Below are positions 17,139 to 27,083 of a stretch of 64,000 nt of DNA, in pieces. The stretch lies in the NCBI GenBank assembly GCA_015232355.1, contig JADFZW010000012.1, forward strand, positions 62,001-126,000, given 5' to 3'. Under the pieces are notes generated by a model. It had not been told where the DNA came from and made no database searches. It saw only the letters and a program-made list of their open reading frames with translations. How positions within the stretch are numbered: position 1 is the stretch's first letter; the number at the start of each line of letters is the position of its first letter. Both the position numbers and the translations under genes were made by a program. Source of the DNA: Oligoflexia bacterium (GTDB lineage: Bacteria; Bdellovibrionota; Bacteriovoracia; Bacteriovoracales; Bacteriovoracaceae).

Positions 17139-18302
17139 TTAACTTTCTTTTGAAGCTCTACCAGACGTTTTATTTATTCCCAACATTTGAGCTAACTCCT
17201 CAGGAGCTGTTGTATATCCTAAAGCAGTATCCGAATCAATTTGTCCAGTTTGTACTAATTTATATAATGACTGATTCATCGTAGTCATTCCTGTCCTATC
17301 TTGTCCTATTTGCATTTGAGAGTAAACTTGATGTAATTTGTCCTCTCTAATTAAATTTCTTATCGCTGGTGTGGGAACTAAAATTTCCATTGCCAAACAT
17401 CTTCCTGGTTTATAACTCTTAGGAATAAGTTGTTGAGCAACAACTCCTTGTAAAACAAATGACAGTAGTGTTCTTATCTGTCCCTGCTGATCAGAGGGAA
17501 AAACGTTAATAATACGATTTATTGTTTGTACTGTTGAGTTTGTATGAAGAGTGCCAAAAACTAAATGTCCCGTCTCTGCAATGGTAAGGGCCGCCTCTAT
17601 TGTCTCAACATCTCTAAGCTCACCCACTAAAACTATATCTGGATCCTGGCGAAGCAAACTTCTTAGACCTCTTACAAACGAATTAGTATCAGCTCCTACT
17701 TCTCTTTGATTTACAATACAACTTTTATGACTATGAACAAATTCTATCGGATCTTCTAATGTAATTATGTGACCTGATTCTTTTTCATTCAACCTATCAA
17801 GTAGCGATGCCAATGTTGTTGATTTACCAGAACCAGTAGGTCCAGTTACTAAAATTAGTCCATTGCTTGCATCAGTCATAGTAACTAGCACATTAGGAAG
17901 ACCCAGTGATTTAAAATCCGGAACTAAATTAGGAATTTGTCTGAATACCGCAGAAATACCTCCTTTCGAATAAAAAACATTTGCTCGAAATCGCGCTAAC
18001 CCTTTAACCCCAAATGAAAAATCCAATTCTAAATTTTTTTCAAAATCAGAACGCTGATCTTCAGTTAAAATTTGATATACTAATCTTTTGGAATCGTCAG
18101 GTGTAAGCGGAGGAGTTTTAACTCGAACTATTGTTCCATTTACTCTCATTCCTGGTGAACTCCCTACTGTGAGATGTAAATCAGAGGCATTGTTTTCAAC
18201 CATCAATTTAAAAAGCTGTTGAATTTTAATTTCTGAAGCTACGCCTTTTGAAGAGGATGCTATCGTCCCAACATTTTTTGTTTTTTCATCTTTTGCTGTC
18301 AT
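17139..18302 (-). CDS. pilT: Type IV pilus retraction ATPase PilT
   Basis: PilT is the hexameric ATPase that powers pilus retraction. It has Walker A GPTGSGKSTT (residues 154-163), the Asp box and His box (ITLEDPIEFVH; GHLVFGTLHTNS), Walker B DPDIVLVGELRD, and the PilT signature AIRNLIRE near the C-terminus, which separates it from PilB. Length 387 is slightly above the usual 345-370 because of a short Ser/Lys-rich N-terminal extension of about 20 residues. It is followed closely by pilC and preceded by pilB (22 nt). Confidence 0.97.
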   Translation of the reverse strand: MTAKDEKTKNVGTIASSSKGVASEIKIQQLFKLMVENNASDLHLTVGSSPGMRVNGTIVRVKTPPLTPDDSKRLVYQILTEDQRSDFEKNLELDFSFGVKGLARFRANVFYSKGGISAVFRQIPNLVPDFKSLGLPNVLVTMTDASNGLILVTGPTGSGKSTTLASLLDRLNEKESGHIITLEDPIEFVHSHKSCIVNQREVGADTNSFVRGLRSLLRQDPDIVLVGELRDVETIEAALTIAETGHLVFGTLHTNSTVQTINRIINVFPSDQQGQIRTLLSFVLQGVVAQQLIPKSYKPGRCLAMEILVPTPAIRNLIREDKLHQVYSQMQIGQDRTGMTTMNQSLYKLVQTGQIDSDTALGYTTAPEELAQMLGINKTSGRASKES

Positions 18303-18324
18303 AGATTTTGCTCCTAATTTTTTT

Positions 18325-20004
18325 CTAACTATCTGTTGAGGAATTAGATATCGCTTCCTCGAGAGATGTAAGACCCATTGCTGCTTTCGTTAATGCTGAC
18401 ATTCTTAAAGTCTTCATTCCTTCCTTAATTGCTTGACGTTTTATATCCTCTGCAGATGCATTTGCTAAAATTAACTCTTTAATAGTCATGGTAACAGGTA
18501 ATACTTCATAAATTGCAACTCGTCCTTTGTAGCCAGTGCCATTACATGCCTCACATCCTAATCCTTTAAAGACTTGCATCTTCTCTGCAGATGCAGGTGA
18601 AATTCCACAGGCAATTAAAAATTCTTTTTTTATATCCTCTCGCTGCTTACATTTAGTACATATTTTTCTACACAATCTTTGAGCTACTACTACATTCATT
18701 GCTCCAGTTATTAAAAACGGCTCTATTCCCATATTAAGCATACGAGTAATTGTTGATGGAGCATCATTAGTATGTAGAGTGGATAATACTAGATGACCAG
18801 TTAATGCTGCTTCAACTGCAATCTCTCCAGTTTCTAAATCTCTTATCTCACCTACCATAATTACATCAGGGTCCTGTCTTAAAAATGATTTAAGTGCTGC
18901 TGCAAAGGTATAGCCAATATCCTTTTTAACGTTGACTTGATTTATTCCTTCTAGATTAAACTCTACGGGATCCTCTGCTGTAGATACATTTGTATCTTCA
19001 GTATTTAATTCTCCAATTGCAGAATAAAGTGTAGTAGTCTTTCCAGATCCAGTTGGGCCAGTTACTAAACACATCCCATATGGTTTATGAATTCCATCTT
19101 TGAAATTTTTTAATTGTAATGGTTCAAATCCAAGTTTTGTCATATCTAATTGTAAATTTTTTTGATCTAAAAGACGTAAAACTATTTTTTCACCAAAAAG
19201 AGTTGGTAGTGATGAAACCCTGTAATCAATAGTATCTTCACCAATTTTTAATTTTATTCTACCATCTTGAGGTTTCCGTTTTTCTGCAATATCCATTTGG
19301 GCCATGATCTTCAATCTGGAAATAATCGGCAACATCATATTCCTTGAAGGTGTCACTTGAGTTACCAAATTTCCATCTAACCTGTATCTAATCCTAAATA
19401 ATTTTTCATATGGTTCAACATGTATATCTGAGACTTTCTTTAGATATGCTTCTGCTAAAACCTTATTCACTAAATTTATAATCTCTTCTCCTATATCTTC
19501 CGCTTTTACATGGATAACCTCTTCCTCTTTTCTAGATTCAACCGTTACTAACGATATTGTATCCAGCAATTCATCAATTGATACTTGGGTCTCAGAAAAA
19601 AGTCTGGCCCAAGCACCCAAATTAGTCATCATGTAATCTACTTTCATCTTTAATTGCACACTTAATTCTTCTGCATAGACAGTAACTGTAGGATCATAAA
19701 TTGCTAGTAATATTGATGATGAAGTTTTTTGAATTGGCAACACTCTATACTTTACAATGTCTGATTTTTTGAGCATCGACAATATTTCCTTACTAACCTT
19801 AGCATTTCCTAGATCCATATATCTTAAGCAATATTTAGTGGATATAGTTTGGGCCAATTTCACATGATCAAAATCCTTCAATGTAAGTAAATCAATCTCA
19901 GAAACAATTTCCATCTTTGGTTTTTTAGATGATATTAACTTTAAGTCCTTTAATGGAATTGATGACATCTTCGTTAACAAATTAAAAAATTCTTGTCTAA
20001 ACAT
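18325..20004 (-). CDS. pilB: Type IV pilus extension ATPase PilB
   Basis: PilB drives pilus polymerisation. It has an N-terminal MshEN/N1 domain (residues about 30-150), an N2 domain starting KVSDIHVEPYEKLFRIRYR, Walker A GPTGSGKTTT (about 316-325), Asp box STAEDPVEFNLEG, Walker B DPDVIMVGEIRD and the tetracysteine zinc site (CRKICTKC and CEACNGTGYKGR) found in PilB/GspE but not PilT. It is the first gene of the pilBTCA cluster. A GAGG ribosome site lies about 10 nt before the ATG, and a 121-bp AT-rich spacer upstream should hold the promoter, but no convincing boxes were seen. Confidence 0.97.
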   Translation of the reverse strand: MFRQEFFNLLTKMSSIPLKDLKLISSKKPKMEIVSEIDLLTLKDFDHVKLAQTISTKYCLRYMDLGNAKVSKEILSMLKKSDIVKYRVLPIQKTSSSILLAIYDPTVTVYAEELSVQLKMKVDYMMTNLGAWARLFSETQVSIDELLDTISLVTVESRKEEEVIHVKAEDIGEEIINLVNKVLAEAYLKKVSDIHVEPYEKLFRIRYRLDGNLVTQVTPSRNMMLPIISRLKIMAQMDIAEKRKPQDGRIKLKIGEDTIDYRVSSLPTLFGEKIVLRLLDQKNLQLDMTKLGFEPLQLKNFKDGIHKPYGMCLVTGPTGSGKTTTLYSAIGELNTEDTNVSTAEDPVEFNLEGINQVNVKKDIGYTFAAALKSFLRQDPDVIMVGEIRDLETGEIAVEAALTGHLVLSTLHTNDAPSTITRMLNMGIEPFLITGAMNVVVAQRLCRKICTKCKQREDIKKEFLIACGISPASAEKMQVFKGLGCEACNGTGYKGRVAIYEVLPVTMTIKELILANASAEDIKRQAIKEGMKTLRMSALTKAAMGLTSLEEAISNSSTDS

Positions 20005-20125
20005 TAAATTACAACCTCATAGCAAAATACAAATTTTTAAATAATTTAAGCTAACGCTATTTTGTAACTCAACTTAACTATTCGGTAGTTTTAATATTTT
20101 TATTATTAGAATCTGTATTAAAAAA

Positions 20126-20887
20126 TTAGTTTTTTTTGATTTCTGACCAAAATTGTAGAGCATAGTTTGCTTGTAATTTTAACAATTCCAGACCATCTTG
20201 GTATAATTTTACTTTCTTAGCTAATTCTCTTTGATGGAAATCTATTCCATAATTATAATCCCAAAAATAGTAATCTTCGCTTATCATTCCATTAAAAATA
20301 AAATCCCTAGAACAAGCATTCACAACTAAAACAGTATCTTTTTTACTATCCACTGATTTCACAAAACCAACTAGATCAAATTTTTCTAAATTGCCATACT
20401 TTTTCCTAGAAATTTGCACATATTTAAGAGCAAATGTATTTAAAAGTAAGATAGTCATCTTCGCCATCAGGCCATCACCTAGAATTAAAATTAAAATGTT
20501 TTTCTTATTTTCTGAATAAAGTTTAGTAATAAATTCTAGTAAAATATGTTGAATGGCCCAAATATCAGTATTAGTTGCAGAAAAAGAATCTAAAAAAGAC
20601 AGTGTGTTTACTATATTTAAAGATCTTAGAAATGGTGATAATTTAATATTATTATAACAACAGAAGTGACTTTTATATGGAGAAGTTATGCTTACTCCCT
20701 GATACTTACGTTCAATAAATAACTCTTGCAAAGTCGGAATATCTTTTTCGCTAGAACAATCTATTAAATCATATCTTATCTTGTATCCAAGCAAATCTTC
20801 ATAAATTTGTTGCGAACGTGAATGAGATATATTTTTTCCAATCAATGCTAATTTATTTATTACTTTATAATTATGATTATTTCGCAT
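20126..20887 (-). CDS. aroE: Shikimate dehydrogenase, divergent
   Basis: AroE reduces 3-dehydroshikimate to shikimate with NADPH. The 253-residue protein keeps the substrate residues: ISHSRSQQIYE (Ser pair), SITSPYK with catalytic Lys72, and ATNTD with catalytic Asp108. The NADP loop is atypical (ILGDGLMAK in place of GAGGAARA), so cofactor binding may differ or be weaker. The C-terminal YQDGLELLKLQANYALQFW matches the family's DG-x2-MLV-x-QA block. It sits 3 nt after ribF on the same strand. Confidence 0.88.
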   Translation of the reverse strand: MRNNHNYKVINKLALIGKNISHSRSQQIYEDLLGYKIRYDLIDCSSEKDIPTLQELFIERKYQGVSITSPYKSHFCCYNNIKLSPFLRSLNIVNTLSFLDSFSATNTDIWAIQHILLEFITKLYSENKKNILILILGDGLMAKMTILLLNTFALKYVQISRKKYGNLEKFDLVGFVKSVDSKKDTVLVVNACSRDFIFNGMISEDYYFWDYNYGIDFHQRELAKKVKLYQDGLELLKLQANYALQFWSEIKKN

Positions 20888-20890
20888 GAC

Positions 20891-21886
20891 TTATGTATGA
20901 TCTGAATTAATAAAATTTCTAGCAAAAGTAACATCATCTTCAATTTGTTTTTTTAATTCCTCAATTGAGGAAAAAGTTATTTCATCTCTTATTCTCTTTT
21001 CAAAATAAACTTTTATTCTGTCTCCATAGATATTTGAATTGTAATCTAAAATATAAGTTTCAAGTTTAAAAATATGATTAGTTTTATTACTTACTTCACC
21101 ATTAACATCCTTATCCTCTTTATCTGTTGTAGGATTAAATCCAACATTTGTAACTGATCTATACAAAAAACCATTGATCTCTGTAGATGTAAGGTAAACT
21201 CCTCTCTTTGGTATTACTACAAACTCTGAATAATCAAGATTGGCAGTTGGAAATCCAATTTTTCTTCCAAGTCCTTTTGATTTCATCACTATTCCCGATA
21301 TAAAATATTTACGTCCCAACAACTCTTCTGCTTCCTTTATATCACCACTTTTTATCAAATTTCTAATAATTGTAGATGATATCGCACTATTTTTTGTAAA
21401 CATCTTATGTTCTTTTACATCCAAATTAGGAAATTTTTCTCTAATAAAGCTTATATCTCCACTCTTATTGGCGCCAAAACTAAAATCATGTCCTAAAAAT
21501 AATTTTTTTAAAATAGTACCAATATTTTGGTTTTCAAGAAGTTTTTTCTGAATAAAATCAAAGGGGGAAAGAAGACTAAAATCTCTTGTGAAATTCATCT
21601 CTACTAAAAAATCGATCACCTTTAATTCTTGTAAAAGTTCTCTCCTCTCTATGTATGTATTAATCAAATAATTTTTATCAAGGTTAGGAACTAGTATCAT
21701 TTTAGGATGAGGAACAAAGGTAATCAAAATAAACTTTAGATTTAGCTTTAAACACTCTTCATATACTTCTGACAACAATTTTTTATGACCTAGATGTACA
21801 CCATCAAAATTTCCAATAGTAATCCCAATTTGATCATTAGATCCTAGCTCATTAATTATCTTGTCAATATTATCAACTATTTTCAT
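20891..21886 (-). CDS. ribF: Bifunctional riboflavin kinase / FAD synthetase
   Basis: RibF makes FMN and FAD from riboflavin. The N-terminal FAD synthetase domain has IGNFDGVHLGHKKLL (residues about 25-39), TFVPHPK, FLGHDFSFGANKSGD and the ISSTIIRNLI motif. The C-terminal kinase domain has GLGRKIGFPTANLDY and RGVYLT, where the PTAN Thr/Asn bind metal and ATP. The length of 331 is slightly long because of an insertion (TTDKEDKDVNGEVSNKTN) near residue 255. It overlaps the upstream batD by 14 nt. No FMN riboswitch is possible in the coding sequence upstream. Confidence 0.95.
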   Translation of the reverse strand: MKIVDNIDKIINELGSNDQIGITIGNFDGVHLGHKKLLSEVYEECLKLNLKFILITFVPHPKMILVPNLDKNYLINTYIERRELLQELKVIDFLVEMNFTRDFSLLSPFDFIQKKLLENQNIGTILKKLFLGHDFSFGANKSGDISFIREKFPNLDVKEHKMFTKNSAISSTIIRNLIKSGDIKEAEELLGRKYFISGIVMKSKGLGRKIGFPTANLDYSEFVVIPKRGVYLTSTEINGFLYRSVTNVGFNPTTDKEDKDVNGEVSNKTNHIFKLETYILDYNSNIYGDRIKVYFEKRIRDEITFSSIEELKKQIEDDVTFARNFINSDHT

Positions 21887-23312
21887 ACTTTTTCAATAGC
21901 TCCTTAAAGGCATATTTGTTATATGGAATATCACATGCAATTTGATTAAATTCTCTTTTTTCCATAGTTAACATTAAATCTAAAAAATATTTTTCATTCT
22001 TTTCACTTAAATTTAATCTTTTAATTCGTTTTACTAAATTTAAATTATTAAACTCATTCGATTTATTATTACTTTTTGGTAGTTCAATAAATATTTGAAA
22101 AACATCTGAATATTTAACGCTACTGTTTTTTACTAATTTCTCTAAATTCCTAATTCTATATTTAAAGCACTGTTCACTCTTATCGAATCTTATTTTAAGA
22201 ATAAAATTTTTTATCACTATAAGTAATACTATAATGCTCAAAAATGCCAACAAACAATTTAAAATTTTAATGCTTAAAGGATTGTTTCTTGCCAATTGAG
22301 TTATATATCTTAGTCCTTTCTGAACATGGTGGGGTTCACTCTCTCTAGAAATTTCACTTGTAGCATTTACTTGTTTTATCTCTTGATTATTTTTATTTAT
22401 AATAAAATTTACATCTTTCAAGGTAGCACTTATGTCAATTAGTCTTTTCTTTTTAAGTGAATAGAAATTTAAATTCACTCTAATATCTAATTCTTTTGTG
22501 ATTAAATTTAAATCTTTAAGGATCAGTGTATATATAATTTCTCTACGGGAAAATCCATCAGCAGCAAAACTAAAATTACTTTCGATATCATAAAATTCCA
22601 TTCCTTTTGGTAAATTAAATATTGATTTTGGGTCAATTAATTCAATTGCTCCTTCACCATCCAATATAACTTCAACTTTTATAAATTCACCAACCGAAAT
22701 ATTATAATTCTTATGTTTTTCTTTTATATAACCGATAAGATCTATTTTTGCTGTATGTTCTCCCAATAAAAATATCTTATCAATATTACCATTCTCCTTA
22801 ATATCCTTACGTAAAAATTTATTAATTTGAATCTTCTTTTCTTCGCTTGTTATAGTTAATTGCTGGTATTTAAATAAGGAATTAATGTATTCAATTTTTA
22901 CTCTAATAGGATCTATTATGGCCGATCCTTCTTCTAAGGGAAATAGTTGAACTCTATATATCAATTTTTTCCAATACTTTATACCATCGACTATTACTTG
23001 AGTCTCATCAATTTTTTGAAATTTATTATATTCATAAAAAAATCTCTTATAAAAAAAATTAAACTTAGGAAATCCTTCTATTTGAAAACCTAAAATTTTA
23101 TTTCTCGAATAGAGGTAATAACTAGTAACTACTCCTTCACCCTCATAAATTCCTTTTGAAAACATTTTATCTTTATTGGTTTCAATTTTAATTATGTTTT
23201 CAAATCCGCCACGTGAAGCAAGTGCCACATTAACGAAAATTCCAATAATAATAACTACAAATGCAAAACAATTTAGAAAAAAAACAATCCGTTTAGAAAT
23301 TGAAAACAACAT
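21873..23312 (-). CDS. batD: BatD-like exported membrane protein
   Basis: BatD belongs to the Bacteroides aerotolerance operon. It has an N-terminal membrane or signal segment (VFFLNCFAFVVIIIGIFVNVALA), then beta-rich domains typical of the oxygen-tolerance family (NISVGEFIKVEVILDGEGAI, MEFYDIESNFSFAADGFSRREIIYTL), one C-terminal membrane segment near residues 342-365, and a cytoplasmic helical tail of about 110 residues. The 479-residue length is shorter than many BatD proteins (about 550-600). It starts 7 nt after the batB-batC fusion and overlaps ribF, so it is the last Bat gene of the operon. Confidence 0.8.
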   Translation of the reverse strand: MLFSISKRIVFFLNCFAFVVIIIGIFVNVALASRGGFENIIKIETNKDKMFSKGIYEGEGVVTSYYLYSRNKILGFQIEGFPKFNFFYKRFFYEYNKFQKIDETQVIVDGIKYWKKLIYRVQLFPLEEGSAIIDPIRVKIEYINSLFKYQQLTITSEEKKIQINKFLRKDIKENGNIDKIFLLGEHTAKIDLIGYIKEKHKNYNISVGEFIKVEVILDGEGAIELIDPKSIFNLPKGMEFYDIESNFSFAADGFSRREIIYTLILKDLNLITKELDIRVNLNFYSLKKKRLIDISATLKDVNFIINKNNQEIKQVNATSEISRESEPHHVQKGLRYITQLARNNPLSIKILNCLLAFLSIIVLLIVIKNFILKIRFDKSEQCFKYRIRNLEKLVKNSSVKYSDVFQIFIELPKSNNKSNEFNNLNLVKRIKRLNLSEKNEKYFLDLMLTMEKREFNQIACDIPYNKYAFKELLKKYENS

Positions 23313-23319
23313 AGGTTAG

Positions 23320-25050
23320 CTACCAATCATTATTTTGATTATTTAAATTATTTTTATTTATGATATTTTTAATTAATTCTTCCTGTGTTTTACGATCATC
23401 ATTTAACATCTTAGATAAAAAAACATTAGTATTATCTTTATTATTGCTATTAGTTTCTAAAATTTTATCTTTTTTTTCCTCTGTTTTGTTGCCATTTTGT
23501 TGATCTTTATTTTCAAAAGATTTCTTTTTCATTACTGCTAACAAAACATTTCCTCTCATGATAGTATTAATCTTTTCTACATCATTTATATTATTTATAT
23601 TTTTAATATAATTATATAACGAAATACCTTCGTTTAAACGATCCATTTCTAACAAAAGTGTGCCGTAATTAAGTAAAAAATCAATTCTTTGATCTTTAGT
23701 GATCAAGAATAAATTATCTTCCATCAATTCATCAAATAATTTAATTGCCTCTTTTTTATGGCCATCTTCTTTTAATTTCATTGCCAGCATATAATTTTGA
23801 TCAAAATTTAATTTTGCATTTTTAAGATCCATTAACATATCACTATTGACACTGTTGACGCTGTTGATGCTGTTAACGCTTGTGTTATTGGCATACAAAA
23901 TATGTGAATTAAAAAAAAGATAACCAATAATGAGTAAACAAATTAATTCAAATTTTTTTATTCTCGCAAAGGCCCCAGCAAAAATCCAGATAATTATTGC
24001 TATTATCATTATATAGATACTCTTTGACGGATTTGATCTGCTATTAATTAAGTTATTAATACTTTTGGTTTCAAAATCCTTTTCAATTTCAAAAATATTT
24101 TTTAATGTCTCACTATTATTTTCATGTATGATAAATTTATAATTATTTATATTTTTACCTAAATCATAAATAAAATTTTTATCCATCTTCGATATTACAC
24201 TATCACCATTAGCAACTTTGGTTTTATAAAACATAAAATTATTTTTTTTATCATAAATTGGAATTTTACCCCCCTTTGAAGTACCCATACCAACAAATAG
24301 TACATTTATAGATGTATTTTTAATTTTGGGGGCCAACAATTTAGCATTACTGCCATATTTGCTTACCCTAGCAGTCTGTTCTCCATCGGAAAAAACTAAA
24401 ATCTCTCCACCGCTCTCAATATCTTGTAATTTATTGTTTATAAATTGATTTTTGAAATATTGGATCACTTCTTGAATGCTCATTAATACATCTGAGCTAG
24501 CGCTTTCAATTTTTAAATTCTCTAGCGCTTTCAACTTTATATCAAGTAAGTTGTAATCTCTGGTAAATGGTACTATTCGTATTGCATTTTCAGTAAATAC
24601 AAATAACGAAATCTCATAGATAATACTTTTTTTTAGATCATTTGTTCTTGTTCTTTGATTAATCAAATATTGATCAATCAAATATATTGCTTCTTGCAAT
24701 CTTGATCTATTATTAATATCTTTCACTAACATACTTGGAGAAATATCTAAGAGTATTGCTACTTTTTGTAATTTATAATCAGATGATTCTTGCTTTTTAG
24801 CTTTAAGACCTTCTGTTCCTACAGCTCCATCAAATCCTTCCTTCGTTCTTAGGTCCATAAGTGCCACAATCATCATTATTATACTTATGTAGTAAAGACA
24901 TGATGCTACTTTAGAATAAATAGATTTTTTAATAAACCATGTTTTTGAAATAAAATTCCACTTATTTCTTTCTTTATAAATAAGAAAAATTAGTACTAGC
25001 ATTCCTATTAGAAAATAAATTGGCCATAATTCAAGAAAATAAAATTTCAT
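23320..25050 (-). CDS. batB: BatB-BatC fusion: membrane VWA protein with TPR tail
   Basis: The N-terminal 340 residues match BatB: two membrane segments, then a von Willebrand A domain with the metal-ion site DISPSM and later VFTENAIRIVPFTRD and FSDGEQTARVSK, then a third membrane segment (IYIMIIAIIIWIFAGAFA). A region after residue 405 has TPR-like helices (MLAMKLKEDGHKKEAIKLFD, YGTLLLEMDRLNEGISLYNY), which corresponds to BatC, usually a separate gene. An Asn/Lys-rich tail ends the protein. A 9-bp repeat encodes an Asn-Ser-Val run near residue 395 at the junction. It follows batA by 43 nt. Role inferred: assembly of an envelope complex with BatA, BatD and MoxR. Confidence 0.85.
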   Translation of the reverse strand: MKFYFLELWPIYFLIGMLVLIFLIYKERNKWNFISKTWFIKKSIYSKVASCLYYISIIMMIVALMDLRTKEGFDGAVGTEGLKAKKQESSDYKLQKVAILLDISPSMLVKDINNRSRLQEAIYLIDQYLINQRTRTNDLKKSIIYEISLFVFTENAIRIVPFTRDYNLLDIKLKALENLKIESASSDVLMSIQEVIQYFKNQFINNKLQDIESGGEILVFSDGEQTARVSKYGSNAKLLAPKIKNTSINVLFVGMGTSKGGKIPIYDKKNNFMFYKTKVANGDSVISKMDKNFIYDLGKNINNYKFIIHENNSETLKNIFEIEKDFETKSINNLINSRSNPSKSIYIMIIAIIIWIFAGAFARIKKFELICLLIIGYLFFNSHILYANNTSVNSINSVNSVNSDMLMDLKNAKLNFDQNYMLAMKLKEDGHKKEAIKLFDELMEDNLFLITKDQRIDFLLNYGTLLLEMDRLNEGISLYNYIKNINNINDVEKINTIMRGNVLLAVMKKKSFENKDQQNGNKTEEKKDKILETNSNNKDNTNVFLSKMLNDDRKTQEELIKNIINKNNLNNQNNDW

Positions 25051-25093
25051 TCAATCAATCCTAAGGGCGTAGAAAGAAATATCTTGTCCTACC

Positions 25094-26209
25094 CTACCCT
25101 ACCTCATATTTTACTCTTCTAATAATTTCTACTGTTAACAGTATAACAATTCCCCAAAACATATAAAAATATGATATATACTCATATAAAAAATCATTAC
25201 TTTTATCTACTACAACTTTTTCCAACAATGATATTTCATTTAATATCTTCTCTAATGCATTTTCATTAAACACATGATAAAATTTACCTCCAGTTATTTT
25301 AGAGATCTCTTTTAGTAAGTCGATATCTACCGAACCTCCTGGTATATTTTGAAAGCGGATATTATCTCTATATTTTTTTTCACTATTTTTTCCTATAAAT
25401 AATTTATCATATTCTGTCTCTACTGGAATCTTTGCATCCTTATCCTTTCCAATAGCAACAGTATAAATTCTTATCTTTTGATTTAAGGCCATCTTTGCTG
25501 CTTGAATAGGAGTTACACTCTCTACCTGACCAACTCCATCGGTAAATAATATTATTGTTTTATTTTTAGCAATTGAGTTTTTAAGTCGTGCAATAGTAAG
25601 TGACAAAGCATCGCCAATATTTGTACCATCACCTAATATTCCTGTCTTAATATCATCTACTTGTTCTTGAAGAGAGATAAAATCTCTAGTCAATGGAACC
25701 AATGTAAATATTTTTTCTGAAAATAGTATAATTCCAACACGATCTACACTCCTAAGTGTAACAAATTCAGAAATTCTTTTTTTAGTCATTTCCATACGAT
25801 TAGGTACAAAATCATTGGCCAACATAGATCTTGAAGTATCTACAACCAAATAAATATCGTTGGCCACAATATCACGCTCTACAATTTTTACAATTTTTTT
25901 AGGTTCACATAGAGAAAAACTTAAATATAACATAGAAACAAGGCATAGTGAGGACAATATAAATTTATGAAAATAATATAAGTAAAATCTAAAACTTTTT
26001 TTGCTTCGATAATTAAGTGCTAAATGCAAATATGGTTTCTCAAATAGTTTCCAAAAATCTACTATCCACAAGATGTAACAAAATATTCCAAAAAAAATTA
26101 GATATTTATTTTCTACAATAACTTGATTGCTAATTATTAGCTTTATTAAAGTTATCGGACCATATGTATCTAATTCTTTCAAAAGCTGTTGAAACTTCAT
26201 TATAAACAT
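25094..26209 (-). CDS. batA: BatA: membrane VWA-domain protein
   Basis: The 371-residue protein has N-terminal membrane segments (about 34-52 and 79-100), a VWA domain with intact metal site DTSRSM and FTDGVGQVES, LVPLTRDF and GILGDGTNIGDAL, and a C-terminal membrane helix (YISYFYMFWGIVILLTVEII). This is the BatA layout. The start (ATG at 26209, or ATG at 26200) lies inside the end of the upstream gene, an overlap of 71-80 nt. No later standard start was seen before the first membrane helix, so the overlap is probably real. Confidence 0.88.
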   Translation of the reverse strand: MFIMKFQQLLKELDTYGPITLIKLIISNQVIVENKYLIFFGIFCYILWIVDFWKLFEKPYLHLALNYRSKKSFRFYLYYFHKFILSSLCLVSMLYLSFSLCEPKKIVKIVERDIVANDIYLVVDTSRSMLANDFVPNRMEMTKKRISEFVTLRSVDRVGIILFSEKIFTLVPLTRDFISLQEQVDDIKTGILGDGTNIGDALSLTIARLKNSIAKNKTIILFTDGVGQVESVTPIQAAKMALNQKIRIYTVAIGKDKDAKIPVETEYDKLFIGKNSEKKYRDNIRFQNIPGGSVDIDLLKEISKITGGKFYHVFNENALEKILNEISLLEKVVVDKSNDFLYEYISYFYMFWGIVILLTVEIIRRVKYEVG

Positions 26210-27074
26210 GTTGATCCCAATTTCGCCTATATTGATGTGAATTCAATTTTAACAAAAAATTATCAATGTCTTCTTTATATTTTTTTTGATTGTAAATTTT
26301 TGTTAACTTTATCCACTCATTTCTCCCCTTATATATTATTTCGTAATCTTCTCTCTTTACTAATTCTTTTTCAAATAATCCTTTCCAATGTAAAATGAGT
26401 GACCTGTGAAGTGACTCATTTTTAAAATAAACAATCAATATTCTAATAAAATATATTGCTATAAGAATAGAAGCTAAAATAATCACTATTGATGTAGCTA
26501 CTTTTTTCTTATTACTCAAAATCTCACTTTGAGCTTCTTGCGGTTTAACATATTTAAAATCATTAAAAACCACACTACTACTATCTTGCAAATCATTTAC
26601 TATTTTAAAATTACTTTCAATAAATGTAGGTATCTCCTTATTGGCCAGTTTTAAAACATGGAAATTAAATTCAACAAAATTTTTAATTAAAACCATATTT
26701 GCATCTATTAAAATAACTTCCTCATTATTTGATGAAATTTTTATGCTCTTTATATGATTGATATAAAACAATCCTAGTATGATTTGTCCCTCTAATTCTT
26801 TACTATAGTCTTCCACAAAATTCATTCTGTGGAAGACTATAGTAGGAGTTTCAATTAAGTTTCTAGGCCAAACTTCAATGATCGCATTAAATGTGTCTCC
26901 TAATCTTAACTCTTGTTGAGCTAACAAGTTTGAATTTTTATGGCCATAAATATCCATTATAGTTATTTTAGCTTGTAAAATATTTTGTTCGTCTAGTTCA
27001 TTTGCAAAACTATAACCACTAGTTAAAATAAAGCTAACTAATAAAAACAAAATATTTATTCTTAAATCAATCAT
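26130..27074 (-). CDS. Exported single-pass protein of the Bat operon, unknown family
   Basis: A 314-residue protein with a signal peptide (ILFLLVSFILTSGYSFA, cut before NEL), a beta-rich periplasmic part of about 150 residues, a membrane helix (ATSIVIILASILIAIYFIRI, about residues 184-203) and a cytoplasmic helical tail. It sits where other Bat operons carry a DUF4381-type or short BatD-like gene between the DUF58 gene and batA, and probably serves the same complex. I do not recognise the family from sequence. The coding region holds a perfect 17-bp inverted repeat at 26801-26844. The 3' end overlaps batA by up to 80 nt. Confidence 0.75.
   Translation of the reverse strand: MIDLRINILFLLVSFILTSGYSFANELDEQNILQAKITIMDIYGHKNSNLLAQQELRLGDTFNAIIEVWPRNLIETPTIVFHRMNFVEDYSKELEGQIILGLFYINHIKSIKISSNNEEVILIDANMVLIKNFVEFNFHVLKLANKEIPTFIESNFKIVNDLQDSSSVVFNDFKYVKPQEAQSEILSNKKKVATSIVIILASILIAIYFIRILIVYFKNESLHRSLILHWKGLFEKELVKREDYEIIYKGRNEWIKLTKIYNQKKYKEDIDNFLLKLNSHQYRRNWDQHVYNEVSTAFERIRYIWSDNFNKANN
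26801..26844. repeat. Perfect 17-bp inverted repeat inside coding sequence
   Basis: TACTATAGTCTTCCACA (26801-26817), a 10-nt loop, TGTGGAAGACTATAGTA (26828-26844). The arms are perfectly complementary. The segment encodes TIVFHRMNFVEDYSK in the Bat-operon gene at 26130-27074, so mRNA or single-stranded DNA could fold here. Such a match is not expected by chance in 64 kb. Confidence 0.95.
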
Positions 27075-27083
27075 AATCTTTTT

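Noticed and set aside
20005..20125. Promoter for pilB in its 121-bp spacer
   Set aside because: TTGAGT and TTAAAT at 17-bp spacing are weak in such AT-rich DNA; not reported as a feature.
21886..23312. FMN riboswitch upstream of ribF
   Set aside because: The upstream DNA is batD coding sequence that overlaps the ribF start; there is no room for a leader.
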